Origin: Branchiostoma lanceolatum
Lineage: Eukaryota; Chordata; Leptocardii; Amphioxiformes; Branchiostomatidae
DNA length: 64,000 nucleotides
Direction of reading: 5' to 3'
NCBI RefSeq assembly: GCF_035083965.1
Contig: NC_089739.1
Location: 9,350,001-9,414,000, forward strand
Position numbers and translations under genes: made by a program. The notes under the pieces are model-generated. The model searched no databases. It saw only the letters and a program-made list of their open reading frames with translations, and was not told the origin of the DNA. Below, in pieces: positions 35,501 to 47,900 of the stretch (positions are counted from its first letter, which is position 1; every line of letters begins with the position of its first letter).

Positions 35501-36741
35501 GCTCAGTCTTGTACAGGTTTGACTGAGTGTACATTTGAAGTGTCCCTTACACATTGTTTAAATTTGTACGGCCTGAGCTATATGCAGACAATTTTGTGGT
35601 GGACTGGCACGTCTTCAGCCAAGCTTGCTGTCTCACATTTTGACACCTCGGTACAAATGGCGTCCCAGAAAATACTTGCGGAGTGACACCACAGTTATAA
35701 TTGCGCCAGCAGTTTTTGTATTTTACGTATGGGTTTATATTCATAGAACTTTTGGGTACTGTTGCTAGGGCCAAGTTCAACTTACAAGTCTTCCACTAGA
35801 GCAGACATTGTGTGAAAAAAATTTCCTCAGTTGCACTATGGTCACATTTCCAAACCAGGGCCTGATCAGGCTACTCGCAGAAATGAAAAATAAAGTTAAG
35901 TGTATATAAATCAAGAAATATACACAAATTGTGCTCATGACTAAGATTTTATACATTTTCTGTGTCTTTTAGTTCCCGCAAAATGCCCGGCTGGCCACCA
36001 GTTTGGAAATGTGGCCGTAGCAAGAGGATTATGGCTTGGTTTGTAAGAGACTTCTATGACATTGTTCAAAAGACTGTTAAACTATGGCCTGAACTTTTGA
36101 AGGATTGGTAAATATGATAATTATTATTATGGAAAAACAGCCCAAAAATACTAAATCCTTGAAAGTCTGGGTGTTTTCAGAATAAACTTTATTTCACATG
36201 AAAGAGCTAAATATGAAACCTTGGTGACAGTATAGGCTAGCTATCACCATACATGAATGACACTTTTATTTTTACCAGTCTGTATCTTTTTATTTCACTC
36301 CATATAGGAAACAAAATAAGGTCACTTACTCACAGGAGCCTGGATATTTCAGAGCATTATTTACAGACAAATTGGGCACAAAAATCTACTTACCTAAGCC
36401 ACACTAATTTCATTCGTTGGTTCTTAGAATTTCAAAAATAATGCTAAATCGAAATATCGACTTCAAAACAAAGCCTGATAGCTGTACCTTGATATCATAC
36501 AGTTTCAGGGAGTGACTACACAATGTGGTACAGAGCAAGTTTTCATCCTACTGCTACATTTTCATGTTAAATCTTTATTTTGGAAAGTCTGCAAAGCAAG
36601 GAAAAAAATTGGTGTGGCTTTGTCTACTGACAACAGTTACTGACACGTCTAAATACCCGGTACTTTGCCTTTGGGGGTTGATTTTCTTACAGTTGTGTAC
36701 ATGTGCATGTATGTGTGGGAAGGGGGACACAACAGTTACAT

Positions 36742-36910
36742 GTAACTACAGTCAAAACTGGATTCAGCAACCATGGCCACCCAAGGGACTGAGGAAAAAT
36801 AGTTGCTGAGGACATTAGGTGGGGTTAACTATATATGTTACAATGGACAGAACTGGTTTAATGTGGCTTGTGACTGAAGGTGGTTCCCTAACCAGGTTTG
36901 ACTCATATTG
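36742..36910. mobile_element. TACAGTCAAA-ended MITE, copy A
   Basis: Left end CTACAGTCAAAACTGGATTC, right end CTAACCAGGTTTGACT. The interior GAGGAAAAATAGTTGCTGAGG and GGTGGGGTTAAC is shared with 37887-38038. Confidence 0.7.
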
Positions 36911-37886
36911 GAGATGTTGGTACATGTATGTGAGTTTTCAAACAGAAAGGTGGTACCAGTCATAACACTTGGAGAAACATCAATCTAAGTCTCTGTTTTC
37001 TCTTAGAGTGCATAATAATGATACAGTACATGAACAGCCTTTGTACATAGCTCAAGACATACAGTTTTGTACTGTACAAGACATATACAGTTAAAAGTTA
37101 ACATGAACTTGGTTGAACAAAATTACTTTGAGACACAAACTTGAATCCAGGGACATCTTTAAGTGATAAAAAATCTGATACATACCAAATTTTGCCAGTT
37201 TTGCATCTGGATGCTTGTTTTTTTTAGATTTTTTTTACCATTACAATACAATATATTCTCTTGTCTATTGTAATTTGACATATGTCAATCAAAGAATCAA
37301 GTTTCTGCTGCCCGAAAGACAACCCTAAAATGGACACTACACAAGTATCAACTGCAACCGAAGGAAAGAAATAATGAAAAAAAAGCATCTTAAATTTATA
37401 GATGCCTAACTTATTTTACCTAACTGGGTGACTGTCTACTACATGTGTACAAGTAAATACATGTACTGCACAATGTGTTGTCAGTATGTGTTGTCAATGT
37501 TCTTACCTCTTCTTTTCAATCAAAAATAACCATTTGAATAATGAAGTGGAGCATGTGACAACAGCAGTTGTATATTTTGACCAATGTTTCAAACAAAAAA
37601 AACAATTCTCTTCCTGGCTTGGCAAAAATAGGCAAAATCTGTGTTTTTTTTTGCTTAGGAAAAACAACGTACTAAGTTAATAGCTACAGTGTTAAAATCC
37701 AGTGTTTCAAAAAACAAGACTTGCGTTTGAGACACAATCCGGTCTTGTTGCTGACCGGAAGAAACAGTTTGTTGGAACAGTACTTAATAGATACTCCTAA
37801 AAACCCAACATTTCGACAAAACAAAAAAGTTCTCTTTTGTACCTGGTAAAAACATACAAATTCCGCTGGCACAACATGTAGACAAC

Positions 37887-38038
37887 GTACAGTCAAGCCT
37901 GGATTCTGCAACCACTCAAACGAATGGTCGAGGAAAAATAATTGCTGAGGACAGGTGGTTGCTGAGGACAGGGTGGGGTTAACCATATAAAAACGAACGA
38001 GACTGTTTTAATATGGCTCGTGACAGGTTTGGCTGTAC
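37887..38038. mobile_element. TACAGTCAAG-ended MITE, copy B
   Basis: Inverted ends TACAGTCAAGCCTGG and ACAGGTTTGGCTGTA are flanked by ACG/CGT. The interior matches 36742-36910. It ends 22 bases past the SMNDC1 stop, so it probably lies in that gene's 3'UTR. Confidence 0.8.
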
Positions 38039-38060
38039 GTAGTTATGGGATACAGACGGG

Positions 38061-41000
38061 TCACTGGGGAGGGAGGAATCTGGCGTACTGTGGGGGTGCT
38101 TCATACTTGGTCATCGGCTTGTCTGCAATTCCACATGTGCCCACACCAACCTAGGGAAAACCATTAGGTGTCACTGTTATAAAGCATTAAAGGCATTGAA
38201 GTATTAGCTTACTATGGCTTACGCTTGGCTTATGCAAGTACAATGTACCAAGGATTTCCCTTGCTTTTTCTAAACAAGTACAAGAAGTCTTGTCCTGTCT
38301 TTGAGGACCGTAAGCCTTCCCAGTAGTGTGAAAAGCAAAAACAGATGGGAAATCAACCTGAATATGGCATAAGTGTGGTATATATTAAAATACAAAAACA
38401 TTCCATTCAACTACATATCACAAAGTTCAGCTCTATATATATACCAACATAATTTGAATATTCAAACTGGTAAAAACTCAAGTTGTCATGGTAACTCACC
38501 CGCCCGTCCACGGATTCCGGGGAAGCGAATATACTCTTCTTCACCTTGCCCTTCTTGTTCCCCTTGTGGAAGGCCTGCAACACACCATGGAGAAGCCAGG
38601 GGGCATTAATGCATAGCACATCATGCACAAGGCACTGACCAATGGAACAGCTACATGCACTGGTGATTCAGCCCAAAGTTATCCCTTTGAAACCTCCTTT
38701 ACCATCGGTCAGTGTAATACAACATTTTAGCTTGTCTCCCATTGGTTATAAAGATGTAAGCTGGTCCATGATTGGTTCCTTAAGTATTATGTTTATGAGA
38801 ACTTCTACATGATTGGTTGGTTGCAAATGCACCCTGTTTGTGGAACTTGAAGTGACATTTTTGAGATGTACAAACTTTGGTCATTTTGTTTTCTTATAGC
38901 TTAAAAGTGTAGAAATCAGAAAATCTTAAGTTATAAGTAAAAGACTTATCAAGCAGTACAGGACAAAAAGTTGAAAACTTAAGCTTGAAACAGTATGCAA
39001 ATAATTCATAAACATCTTAGAGAATGTAACTGCAAATAATTTTGTTGGATAGAAAAACTTCCCTAGACTAAATATGTATGTACCTACTACCTCTTACCTT
39101 TCTTACCTTGTACCTGATAGACCTACCCCATTCCCAAGTGGCCGTTCTTCCATGTCCCATGAGCCTTGGTTCTATCAGAGCACTGATCGTGACAAGACAA
39201 AAGTTACTGGATTTTTGCGTCCCTCGATAGTTTCTTACACTATGTTTACGAAGACTTTCAAACAACACCATCCACAATACTTTTAACCTATACCTTTACA
39301 ATCAACATTCAAGACCATTTTCAGTTATCAAAGTGCTTTTTGGGGAGCCCTAAAAATGGAAATTAGACATCCAGGTAGTAAGATACGCAAGATAACAGTT
39401 ACAACTAAATTTTTGAAAGCATTCAGACGTTTTAGACAACATTATGCAGTCATTGACTAAAGACAGCAAATGCAACCTGAAACGTCTGACCCTCATTCGA
39501 ATCCATCCAGTTGCTTGAGTAACTGTTATTTTGCATAATGATGTTGAAAATTCCAAAATTAAATGTTCCTTATAATCAAATACTACTGTGACTGATTTCT
39601 CCAAAACTGTTGTCCTCTGCCTCTTTTAATTGGTGGTACTTGTGAGTAAAAAGTTATCGTACAAAAATTTTCATGTCCGTTGAAGCTAAAAAAAACGCTT
39701 TCTTTCGTGTAGGTTTTAAACTTTCTACAAAACATTTAACCCTTGAAAACCGAGGGCAGTACAAGTAAGACCCTGTTTCAATCAACGTAATCTCTCTGAA
39801 ATTCAATTTTAATCATTTCCACCCAAACTGAACAATAACTTACATGCAGAAGTGTGAAAATGTGAAAGGAACTTAAAAGACATGGTAGTACTAGCACCTG
39901 TGGTGGGACATACCATTGCTTCACTATCTCCGGGGGTGTTCAGCGTCTTCCCCTACCACAATCGGATATTACTGATTTCTGAACTGTGGAACATAAAACA
40001 ACAAAGGACAGTAGTCTTTGCAAATCTGCCAAGACATTCCCCACACTTTTTTTTTGTCTTAGTTTCTTCACCTTTCCTTCAATACTTTTAGCAATATTAT
40101 CAAGTCCAAATATATCCAGTTGCTTGAGTGACTGTTACCTTGCATGTAATAAAAAATCCTGCCTCCAAAACAACCGAGGACAGGAGTCTTTGTAAATCTG
40201 CCAAGTAAACTCCCAGAATTTTTTTCTTATAGCTTTGAGTTAGTTTCTTCACATTTCTTTTAAAACACTTTCAACAATAACAAAAATTGCAAAAAAAATT
40301 TGTTCAGCAATATGATATCAAGTCGTACCTTCAAATTTCGGTGGTAGCAATTGGGGGTATTTACATTAAGTTAAGTCTGATCACAATGTAATAATATAGA
40401 TTTTGATTCGTTTTCAGGATTTCAAACAAAACATGTTTGCTTGACTCATTTTGTGATGAATACCAGACAAGTATGGAATTTTAAAAAGTCCATCTTTTGG
40501 TTTCTTGATTAAGAATTTAGCATTTTCTTGACCGTCAAGCTGAAAACCATGACAACACACACTGTATTTTTCACCAAAAGGAAATGACATGTAATTCTGA
40601 GTTGTTTTTGTTGTATCTTTTACTTGACTGACCGCAGGTTCTTTAAATGGAAGTCATGTACTCAAATAAGCAGTTTCCGTCAAGACTAGTAGAATCTTTT
40701 GACGAAATATTTAACAATTGTTTAACAATTGAACAATTTAACACAACATAATCTGCTACTTTTTTGGGGAGGTTTCATCTTTTGGGGTAGGTTTCTTCTT
40801 TGAGACGAATACATACATTGTACTGTCTTTTCATCAACCCGGTAAGTCAGATCTTGTCTTATAGAATCTTATTCCAAAGCCTACCATGCAGAAGACATGT
40901 AAATAATTAAGGCAACACATTCAAGTACAGAAGAGGGAATAATGCTCACCTTGGCATGTCTGCAGCTAGAGGCCAGAGTAGAAAATACCTCACTCCAATG

Positions 41001-44000
41001 ATTGACCACAACAAATTAACTGCTTGAAGACATTCTACAAACTTAAAGATGAATCATGTGAAGTCTACGCGTAGCTTTCCCAATTTGTTTAAAATTCTCA
41101 AAACTCCACACTATTCCCCCCTTGGGTGCTCCACTTGACGACAAAATGATTCCTCTAGAAAAAAACCTACATGTACTTAAGGGATAAATCCTCTATCTAA
41201 AGACAAGAGCATCAGTCGGACACTAAATACAAAAAAAAGAAAGGATTCACTCTGAAAAAAAGGAAACTACAAAACATTTCAACAGTTAGTTAATCTATAT
41301 GCAAAATGTACAAATCATAGATAGTACACAATACAATTGTATACATAAGTGCTCATTCCCCTGAATGTAACCCACCTTGGCGTTAAAATCTTGCCATTTG
41401 TTCTTCTCAGATTCTCTCGCTTCTTCTATCTCCTTGAGACGGAGGGCTTTCTTCATGTTCTTCTTCTTCTTGTACTCTTGTTTCGCCTTCGACAACTCCT
41501 TCCTTTGAAAAACAAGACCAGGCATCTTACATTAGTACATGTGTATGTACTGTGGTGTCGAATGGGCAAGTGGCTAAGCAAGAGGACACAAGATCAAGAG
41601 ATCACAGGTTTGATTCTTGTCGTTCCACGCTAGACACTGTACATGTGTCCTTAGAAAAGGCACTAGTAACACAACTTTCTTGCTCCATCTAGGTGTAAAA
41701 ATGGGTACCTGACTTCAGTTGGGGAGGTAAAGGGTGGTGGAAAAAGAGGGATGGGTTTTGTCTTCCAATACCGTACCTTAGACGCAGTGGATAACAACCC
41801 ACTGCCCCTAGCCTACGGCCTCAAAAAGGCTAAGGGACTACCTCTACTTTGTATGCCCTGAATAAAGTTGTTCAACAAGGCAACCAGATATGGCAGACTT
41901 CACCCCCTTTCCTACCCAACCTTCATTTCATATTGCAACACTATTAGTCCAACAGACAAAAGTAGAAGCAATAAAAAAATGACTTGGAGTACATTAATCA
42001 ACTATACACAGCTAAAAACTATGCCTACAATAATGTACATAGAGTTAGAACACCCGGCCCCTTACTTTGATTTTGGTTTGTCCCAGTCACTGCTCAGCCC
42101 AGCTTCTGATGCTGATCTTTTATTGGACTCCTCTGGTAACTTTAGCTGATAGTCCTGCAACAAGAATTTTAGAAAATGTTTAAATTGAAGACAAATCTTT
42201 GACTATGAACACAGCAAACTTGTTATACAAAATAGAATTTTTTTTGGTTGAGAGAACATTGTTAGAGCAATCTTTAAACTACATGTACACACAATGCTAA
42301 ACTACACAAACTTAAGGCAATTTCTGAAGTGCAAACAATTGTCATTCTCCTATGCATAGCCTATACAAATATTACAATAAACATGTACCTTGGGAGTCTC
42401 TGCTAAACCGGGCTGAGGTTTCCACTTTTGTGGGCATGGCCTCTAACCAGCTGTCAGCTAGTCAGAGAAATGGCTTTAGATTTAGGTGACTCTCTGATTG
42501 GCTGACAGCTGGTTAGAGGCCTCGCTTACAAGTGGAAAGCTCAGCTCAGTTTAGCAGAGACTTCCCAATGTATATTGTATAGAACGCAGGTACGTCTCTA
42601 AGTAGGAGAATGACGATCATATATTAGTACTAAACACAGATTTTTACAACTATTTTCAAATCGCAAATGTGTATTGGGCCAAAATCTGACATATCCCTAC
42701 CAGTGTTATCTCGCTGTTTCCCCACCCTTCAAATGTGACAGTGACTCTTCCGCCATCCAGCTTCTCATCTATCGTCGCCTCGTAGAACCTGAAATCAACA
42801 ATAGATAAAGGTTCAAAATTTTTCACACTTTTTGGTTTATAGGGCGGTGCCCATCACTGTTTTTATAGCTCTTGGGCCACACAAGTGACCGTTCCAGGTG
42901 GAGATGCACACTGTTCAGACAGCTCAAATCAGGAGAAGTCAGACTGATGCACAGCGCAGAAGAAAAGCGGATCCGCAGAAAAGAGCTTTGCAACAGAACT
43001 GAGTCAGCTTACAGATGTGATTTTTGTGGCAGAGACTGCCATTCTCGTATAGGGCTGTTTAGCCATAGTCGATGCTGTAGGGCTGTTGTGAATTAGGATT
43101 TTACCATGGTCAATACTGACCGACGGAGGCCATAGTGGGCCACACAGTTATGCAAGCACTACTACATGTACAGCAAGGGTCCACTGGTTGTGGTGAGGAG
43201 AGAGAAGAAGAATATACATTTGTAAACACAGCTGAAAATGAAAAAGAGAGTTCTTACAATTTACGGACTGAATTTTAATTTTTATTGGACATGCTTGAGG
43301 GAGGAGGACCTGGGTGGTTATTACTCCTGTTACGTTTCAACAAGAAGAAGAAGATTTACACATTAACTCACCCGCCATCCTCGCTCCATGGTGCCATACA
43401 CGTGTCCCCAACCTTCCATTCCTTGACCGGTTGAGGCGTGGCGCCCTCCCCGGACGGACCTGCGCCGCTCTGACCGGCTTTCGCCAAGTCTAACGACAAG
43501 TCTATCACTTCCTGTAGACAGAAAATTTCTGTTGTAAATACAATTATATCTGTTTGGAAGAAAACAACAAAGTGTAAATCCAGTGCTCATTTTCTAAAGC
43601 TATGCTCTATGCACAATACAAAGTAACTTGAGCAATTGGACGATTTTATTCACTATATGTATCTATACTATTTGTTTCTACCAATATCTCTCACCTGTAA
43701 GTCCTGCTTGAGTTTTAACAAGTCTTCATTGTTGGGGTCTGTGGTTAGGGCTGCTTCAACCTAGTGGGGAGAGAGCACAGAAAACATAAGACAATATTGA
43801 CATGTACTTAGTAGTTCCGTGGTGACCTCTTACCACAAAATTATATTACTGTGAATAGTTGAAAGGAACTTAAAATACTTACAAAAAATATAAATCTTAA
43901 AATATCTTCTTTTCATGGTTTTAGCTGACCTCTTACTAACACAAAACAGACATCACCAGAGTTAAATGTATTACATTTTGTACAACTATCATACTAAAGT

Positions 44001-44706
44001 TGAAATATCACGAAAACCCAGTCAGTCTTTTCCCCTTCTAATGTAAAATCCAGTCACCCAAGAAATAAAATAAATGAATTTGACAGTATTGATTTTAGTT
44101 TAATAGTACTAGTAAGTAAGTTGTATTCAGCAAAAATACCTTATTAATTTGTTATGTATTCTATTTTAATAAGATGGCACATGAGATATCAAATTATTGA
44201 AATTCAGCACTCCAAAATGGTGCAACTGAAAAGGATTTGAAAATGCTGGAAAAACTGTTCATGGCCTAACACATACACATGTGACAACCTCAAACTTCTG
44301 ATGAGGAATAAAAATCAAATACTAGTAGATAAAATATTCCTCACCCTCAAAACAAACAAGCATTACGCATAGTAAGATGCGCAAGTTGTGTACCTGTAGA
44401 AGAATTCAGAATCTACAAATACTACGTAAAAATGTTCAAATCTTGATAAAAACCTCCTTGGCTCAAAATATCTTTTATTTTCCTGCCATAAAAAAGCTAC
44501 CTACCAGTTGCTTTCGACCAACAAAACATGGCTATTTTTCATTGATATGTGGACTAAACACCAATAATTTTCACGCATACGTATTCCATGGCTTTTTCTG
44601 TAACGTCTGAACGATAGTTTTGTTACAGAAAGAGGAATTTAGAGGCACAAACCTGTTGTAATTGTGCTTTGTACGTCGTGATCTGATCTTCACCCATGTC
44701 CGCCAT
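38061..44706 (-). CDS. SMNDC1: SMNDC1 (SPF30) Tudor-domain splicing factor, complete (eight exons)
   Basis: Exons in transcript order: 44706-44653 (ATG at 44704-44706), 43760-43695, 43511-43372, 42788-42701, 42154-42066, 41502-41376, 38574-38500, 38150-38061 (TGA 38061-38063). They total 729 bases, 242 aa (human ~238). All introns are GT-AG and phases match. The N-terminal helix TYKAQLQQVEAAL and DLLKLKQDLQEVIDL is a strong SMNDC1 signature. The Tudor domain spans residues about 72-116 (WKVGDTCMAPWSEDGG to FEGWGNSEITL). The basic helix EYKKKKNMKKALRLKEIEEA and the C-terminal KSIFASPESVDGR / VGVGTCGIADKPMTKY follow. The family binds symmetric dimethylarginine in Sm/hnRNP tails and is needed for tri-snRNP recruitment in the nucleus. 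FEGWGN replaces the usual FxGYGN, keeping an aromatic at that cage position. It is divergent from APOOL across 280 bp. Confidence 0.97.
41565..41868 (+). mobile_element. tRNA-derived SINE in SMNDC1 intron
   Basis: A-box-like TGGCTAAGCAAGAGG near 41571 and B-box-like AGGTTTGATTCTTG near 41606 are separated by the usual tRNA spacing. A body with GAAAAGGCACTAGTAACACA and ATGGGTACCTGACTTCAGTT follows. The 3' body is shared with 28830-28915. Confidence 0.75.
42387..42572. mobile_element. Foldback MITE in SMNDC1 intron
   Basis: GGGAGTCTCTGCTAAACCGG and GGCCTCTAACCAGCTGTCAG on the left are mirrored by CTGACAGCTGGTTAGAGGCC and TTTAGCAGAGACTTCCC on the right, so the element folds over nearly its full ~185 bp. 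Confidence 0.85.
42872..43096 (+). pseudogene. LINE ORF2 C-terminal zinc-finger relic
   Basis: The open frame reads SDRSRWRCTLF, then EEKRIRRKELCNRT and YRCDFCGRDCHSRIGLFSHS-RCC before a stop. A basic 'SDRxxWR...EEKRxxRK' stretch followed by a C-x2-C...H-x-RIGL-x-SH finger is the typical C-terminus of non-LTR retrotransposon ORF2 proteins in many invertebrates. Only ~75 codons remain and no reverse transcriptase precedes them, so it is a 5'-truncated copy. It lies in an SMNDC1 intron, antisense to the gene. Confidence 0.8.
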
Positions 44707-44986
44707 TTTGGAAACAATGTGATGAACCCAAAGCTGCTCTATTATTTTACCTAACAACACCTTATTCTCTACTAATATGTTGATTGATGACATAAAACTT
44801 CGACATAAAATTCAACTTTGATTATTTAAGATATAAAAAAAGTAATTTCTTTAACAAGACGAATTTTTACGTCTTTAAAATGTTTTGTTCTTTTATCATC
44901 AGATTTCTTATCAAACGTGTATAGGGTCTTGATCAATGACTTGCCCCATACCCCGGATGTAGATTACCCATCGTGCTTCAGCCAAG
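44707..44986. promoter_or_regulatory. Bidirectional promoter SMNDC1 / APOOL
   Basis: Only 280 bases separate the two start codons and the genes diverge. Both starts sit in an ATGGC(G/C)GC context (SMNDC1 CCAAAATGGCGGAC; APOOL CCAAGATGGCCGCCAAG). This resembles YY1/TISU elements (SAASATGGCGGC) that direct initiation from very short 5'UTRs. No TATA box is evident at a useful distance on either side. Bidirectionality is inferred from arrangement. Confidence 0.7.
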
Positions 44987-47900
44987 ATGGCCGCCAAGGT
45001 GAGACAAATTTTGATATTTGTGATGTTTTATTACTTTTAATGACTTTTCATGCGAATAGTGCAATATAGAACATACAATTTGTATTCTAAATATGGCGGA
45101 GGGCAAATTTTACCACCAGAAGTTATAATTTTGCTTTGAAAATTAGCAGAACTGGCACGAATGGTTTTGTAACGTGCACCTACCGGCTACTCATCAGAAA
45201 AAAAATGATATATGACAGGTGTTAGACTTGGCCTGCAATATTTGTGGATGCAAATTATGATAATCCGACGCATATTCCTTTTTTCCAGTTCCCCCGGCTG
45301 CTCCCCCTAGCAGTCCTCCCCGCCAGCGCGTCCCTGGGAGCGGTGTACGCGTCGGAGGTCGTGAAGAAAGAGGAGACCGACTGCGGATGTGGGAAGAAGA
45401 AGAAGAAGAAGACAGTCAGCATCTCTGAGGTAGGTCTGTTCAACACATGGTGTCATTGTCTGTGTACTTATTTATGCAGGCTTTGATAGTATCAAGTTAA
45501 GTTGGAATCGTTCCCTAGCCTTTCAGTGTGTAGGGCAACGCCCCTGTCCATAATTTCCATTGCCCTTGGGCCACACAGTTTTGATAAGGAGCTAGTCCAC
45601 TTGTCTAGTACGTAGTGGTGTGTGTTCAACTACATGTGCCATACACTTTCTTATGACTGCCGAGTGCGAAGCAGAGAAAGTAGGATGTACCATTTTTAAA
45701 GTCTTACTTTTAGGTTGACACAGTCCTGAATGCAAAGTGACCACACTAAAATGTGATGTATATTAATGTACATATGATATATGATACTTTTGTATCCCCA
45801 GCTGCCCATCTATGACCAGCCCCCCGACCTGACACAGTACACCTACATCGAGGAGGACGACAGCTTTCTCCGACAGCATGTGTCAAAGGTCAGGCAGGCC
45901 GTGTGGAAGGGGTACGACAAGATGGAGGTACAGTATAGGATCCAAACTTGTCTCTATATCGATGATTTGATTTCAAATGAGAAAAAAAAAGAAACAGATC
46001 AATCTTTATCTGATGCTGATTGTATACAATGTGTCTGACATGTCACTAACTACACTGCAGTGCCAGTTAATAAAAATCATTGTTTATTACTGCAGGGTAC
46101 AAGAGTGTACGTTGTTGACAAATATAGAATTGCAGAGAAGAAAACCACAGGTGAATACATATAGCCTTTTCTCTTATACTGTTCGTTAGCCATAAGGTGC
46201 CCTTTATATTGAAAATTAGAACCAACAATTTGTGTGTTGCACTGTCCATTGGTTTTGCATTAATGTTTCTTGTTTTATACAATGTTTTTATACTTGTACA
46301 TGATGTAAGTGAGTATTATCAGGTTAAATTGTTGTTTTTTCTTTATAAAGAGGGGAACAAGGGAGCTGCACCCCCATGCTCTGACCATGCACCCCCTTAT
46401 CTCTGACATGTATAAAATGCTGATTGACCAGCGATGCTGCTAGGCCACATGTGGCCACAGTCTTCACCTGTGATCTGTCTGACAGACAAATTTCTCCCCC
46501 TCAAGAAGCCCATGTTAACTTTTAAATTAAAAACTCTCTAAAACTCCACACCATGGAAGGCGGGAAAATCCACAGAGTTTCCCCCACTCTGATCCCTCAC
46601 TAGCCCATATGCAATTTTTCTTGAAAAACACAGGTTTATGCATGTACGTTTTGTTCCAGATGGACTTGAGTATGTACAGAGTGAGGAAGGGTTCTTTCCC
46701 CGACTGGGTGTCATCACCCTGTCTGGTCTGACTGGGCTGGTACTGGGAGCCAGAGGTAGGACACACATGTGCACCATATACAAATGTACTCCTATCTGGT
46801 ACTGCGAGCCAGAGGTAGGGTACACACCGTATACTCCTGCCTGCTACTGTAGATTCATTCATTTTCACTTTAAATAATTAACTTGCAGTAGAAGGAAAAA
46901 TTATGTTTTCACTGTATTAAAAGTTAGTGGTTGAAACTATTCTGCTAGTAGTAACAGTAATCGTACAGTGAAAATCCATTTTTGCAATGTTGTAATTTTG
47001 CGATGGAGAGGTCCTACAAAATTTTCGACAATAAAACCACCGAACTGATTTCTACATTTACAATATCATATGCTTAGACAGTCTATAATACCCTTTAAGC
47101 TGCCTTCTGTCCATTGTATTTTTAGAGCAGTGTATCTATGTGACTGTCTTTTATGTTCATTGTGTTGGGATGAAGTTGTCTGGTACCAGCCTCATTAAAT
47201 ATTAATCATGTTTATGTTACTGTGTGCCGGGTTTGATTAGATATATAGATAAATAGGTTTGACAAAATGGCAGTGAACCTAACTTACTAATTTATTCAAC
47301 CTTCTGCCCGCTGCCTATCTCCATAACCAATAAAAAGTTGTCAAATGATGATAAAAGTCTACTTAACAGGGAAATTAAAGGTTAAACTGGTTTATCAACT
47401 TTATGTTACAAACCATGCCTTGTGTTTGTCCTAGTCAAGTCTTTAGGTAGTGGAGTTTCACTACTCCATTTAACCTCCCCCCTACCGCCTAAGCTCATAG
47501 TAATACTTACATGTAACACAGTTTGTAGCAGAAAGGCTTCATGTACTTTAGCAGGGAGAAGGTTAAAGTGACCGATATTACAAACTGTTTTATTTTCTAT
47601 AGTACATGTATAATACAAAAAGTTTGGTCAACAAGGCAGTGGACTCACCTATTCTGTCTAATTATAACCTTCTCCCTGCTGCCTAACCCTATATCTAATA
47701 CAACCTTGGAGCTGAAACACTTCCTCAGCAGTGTTACAAGCTGTTTGTTTTTTATATACAACAATCAATCAATCAATCAGTCACTAAGGCTTGGCTGTTC
47801 TTCCCAGAGGTCCAGTTTGGACGGGAGGGTGTTTAGGGAGCAGGAGGTTTGATTAGCCTGTGTTACTCAATTTCTTGCTGTGAGGGGCTGATTGGGCCTC

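Larger units (their letters stand above)
32215..38060. other. Intergenic interval between convergent Rab32-like and SMNDC1
   Basis: No exon with splice support was found. The open frame 33840-34271 (143 codons) runs into a repeat and resembles nothing I know. The interval holds several foldback MITEs listed separately and presumably the SMNDC1 3'UTR at its right end. Confidence 0.6.
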
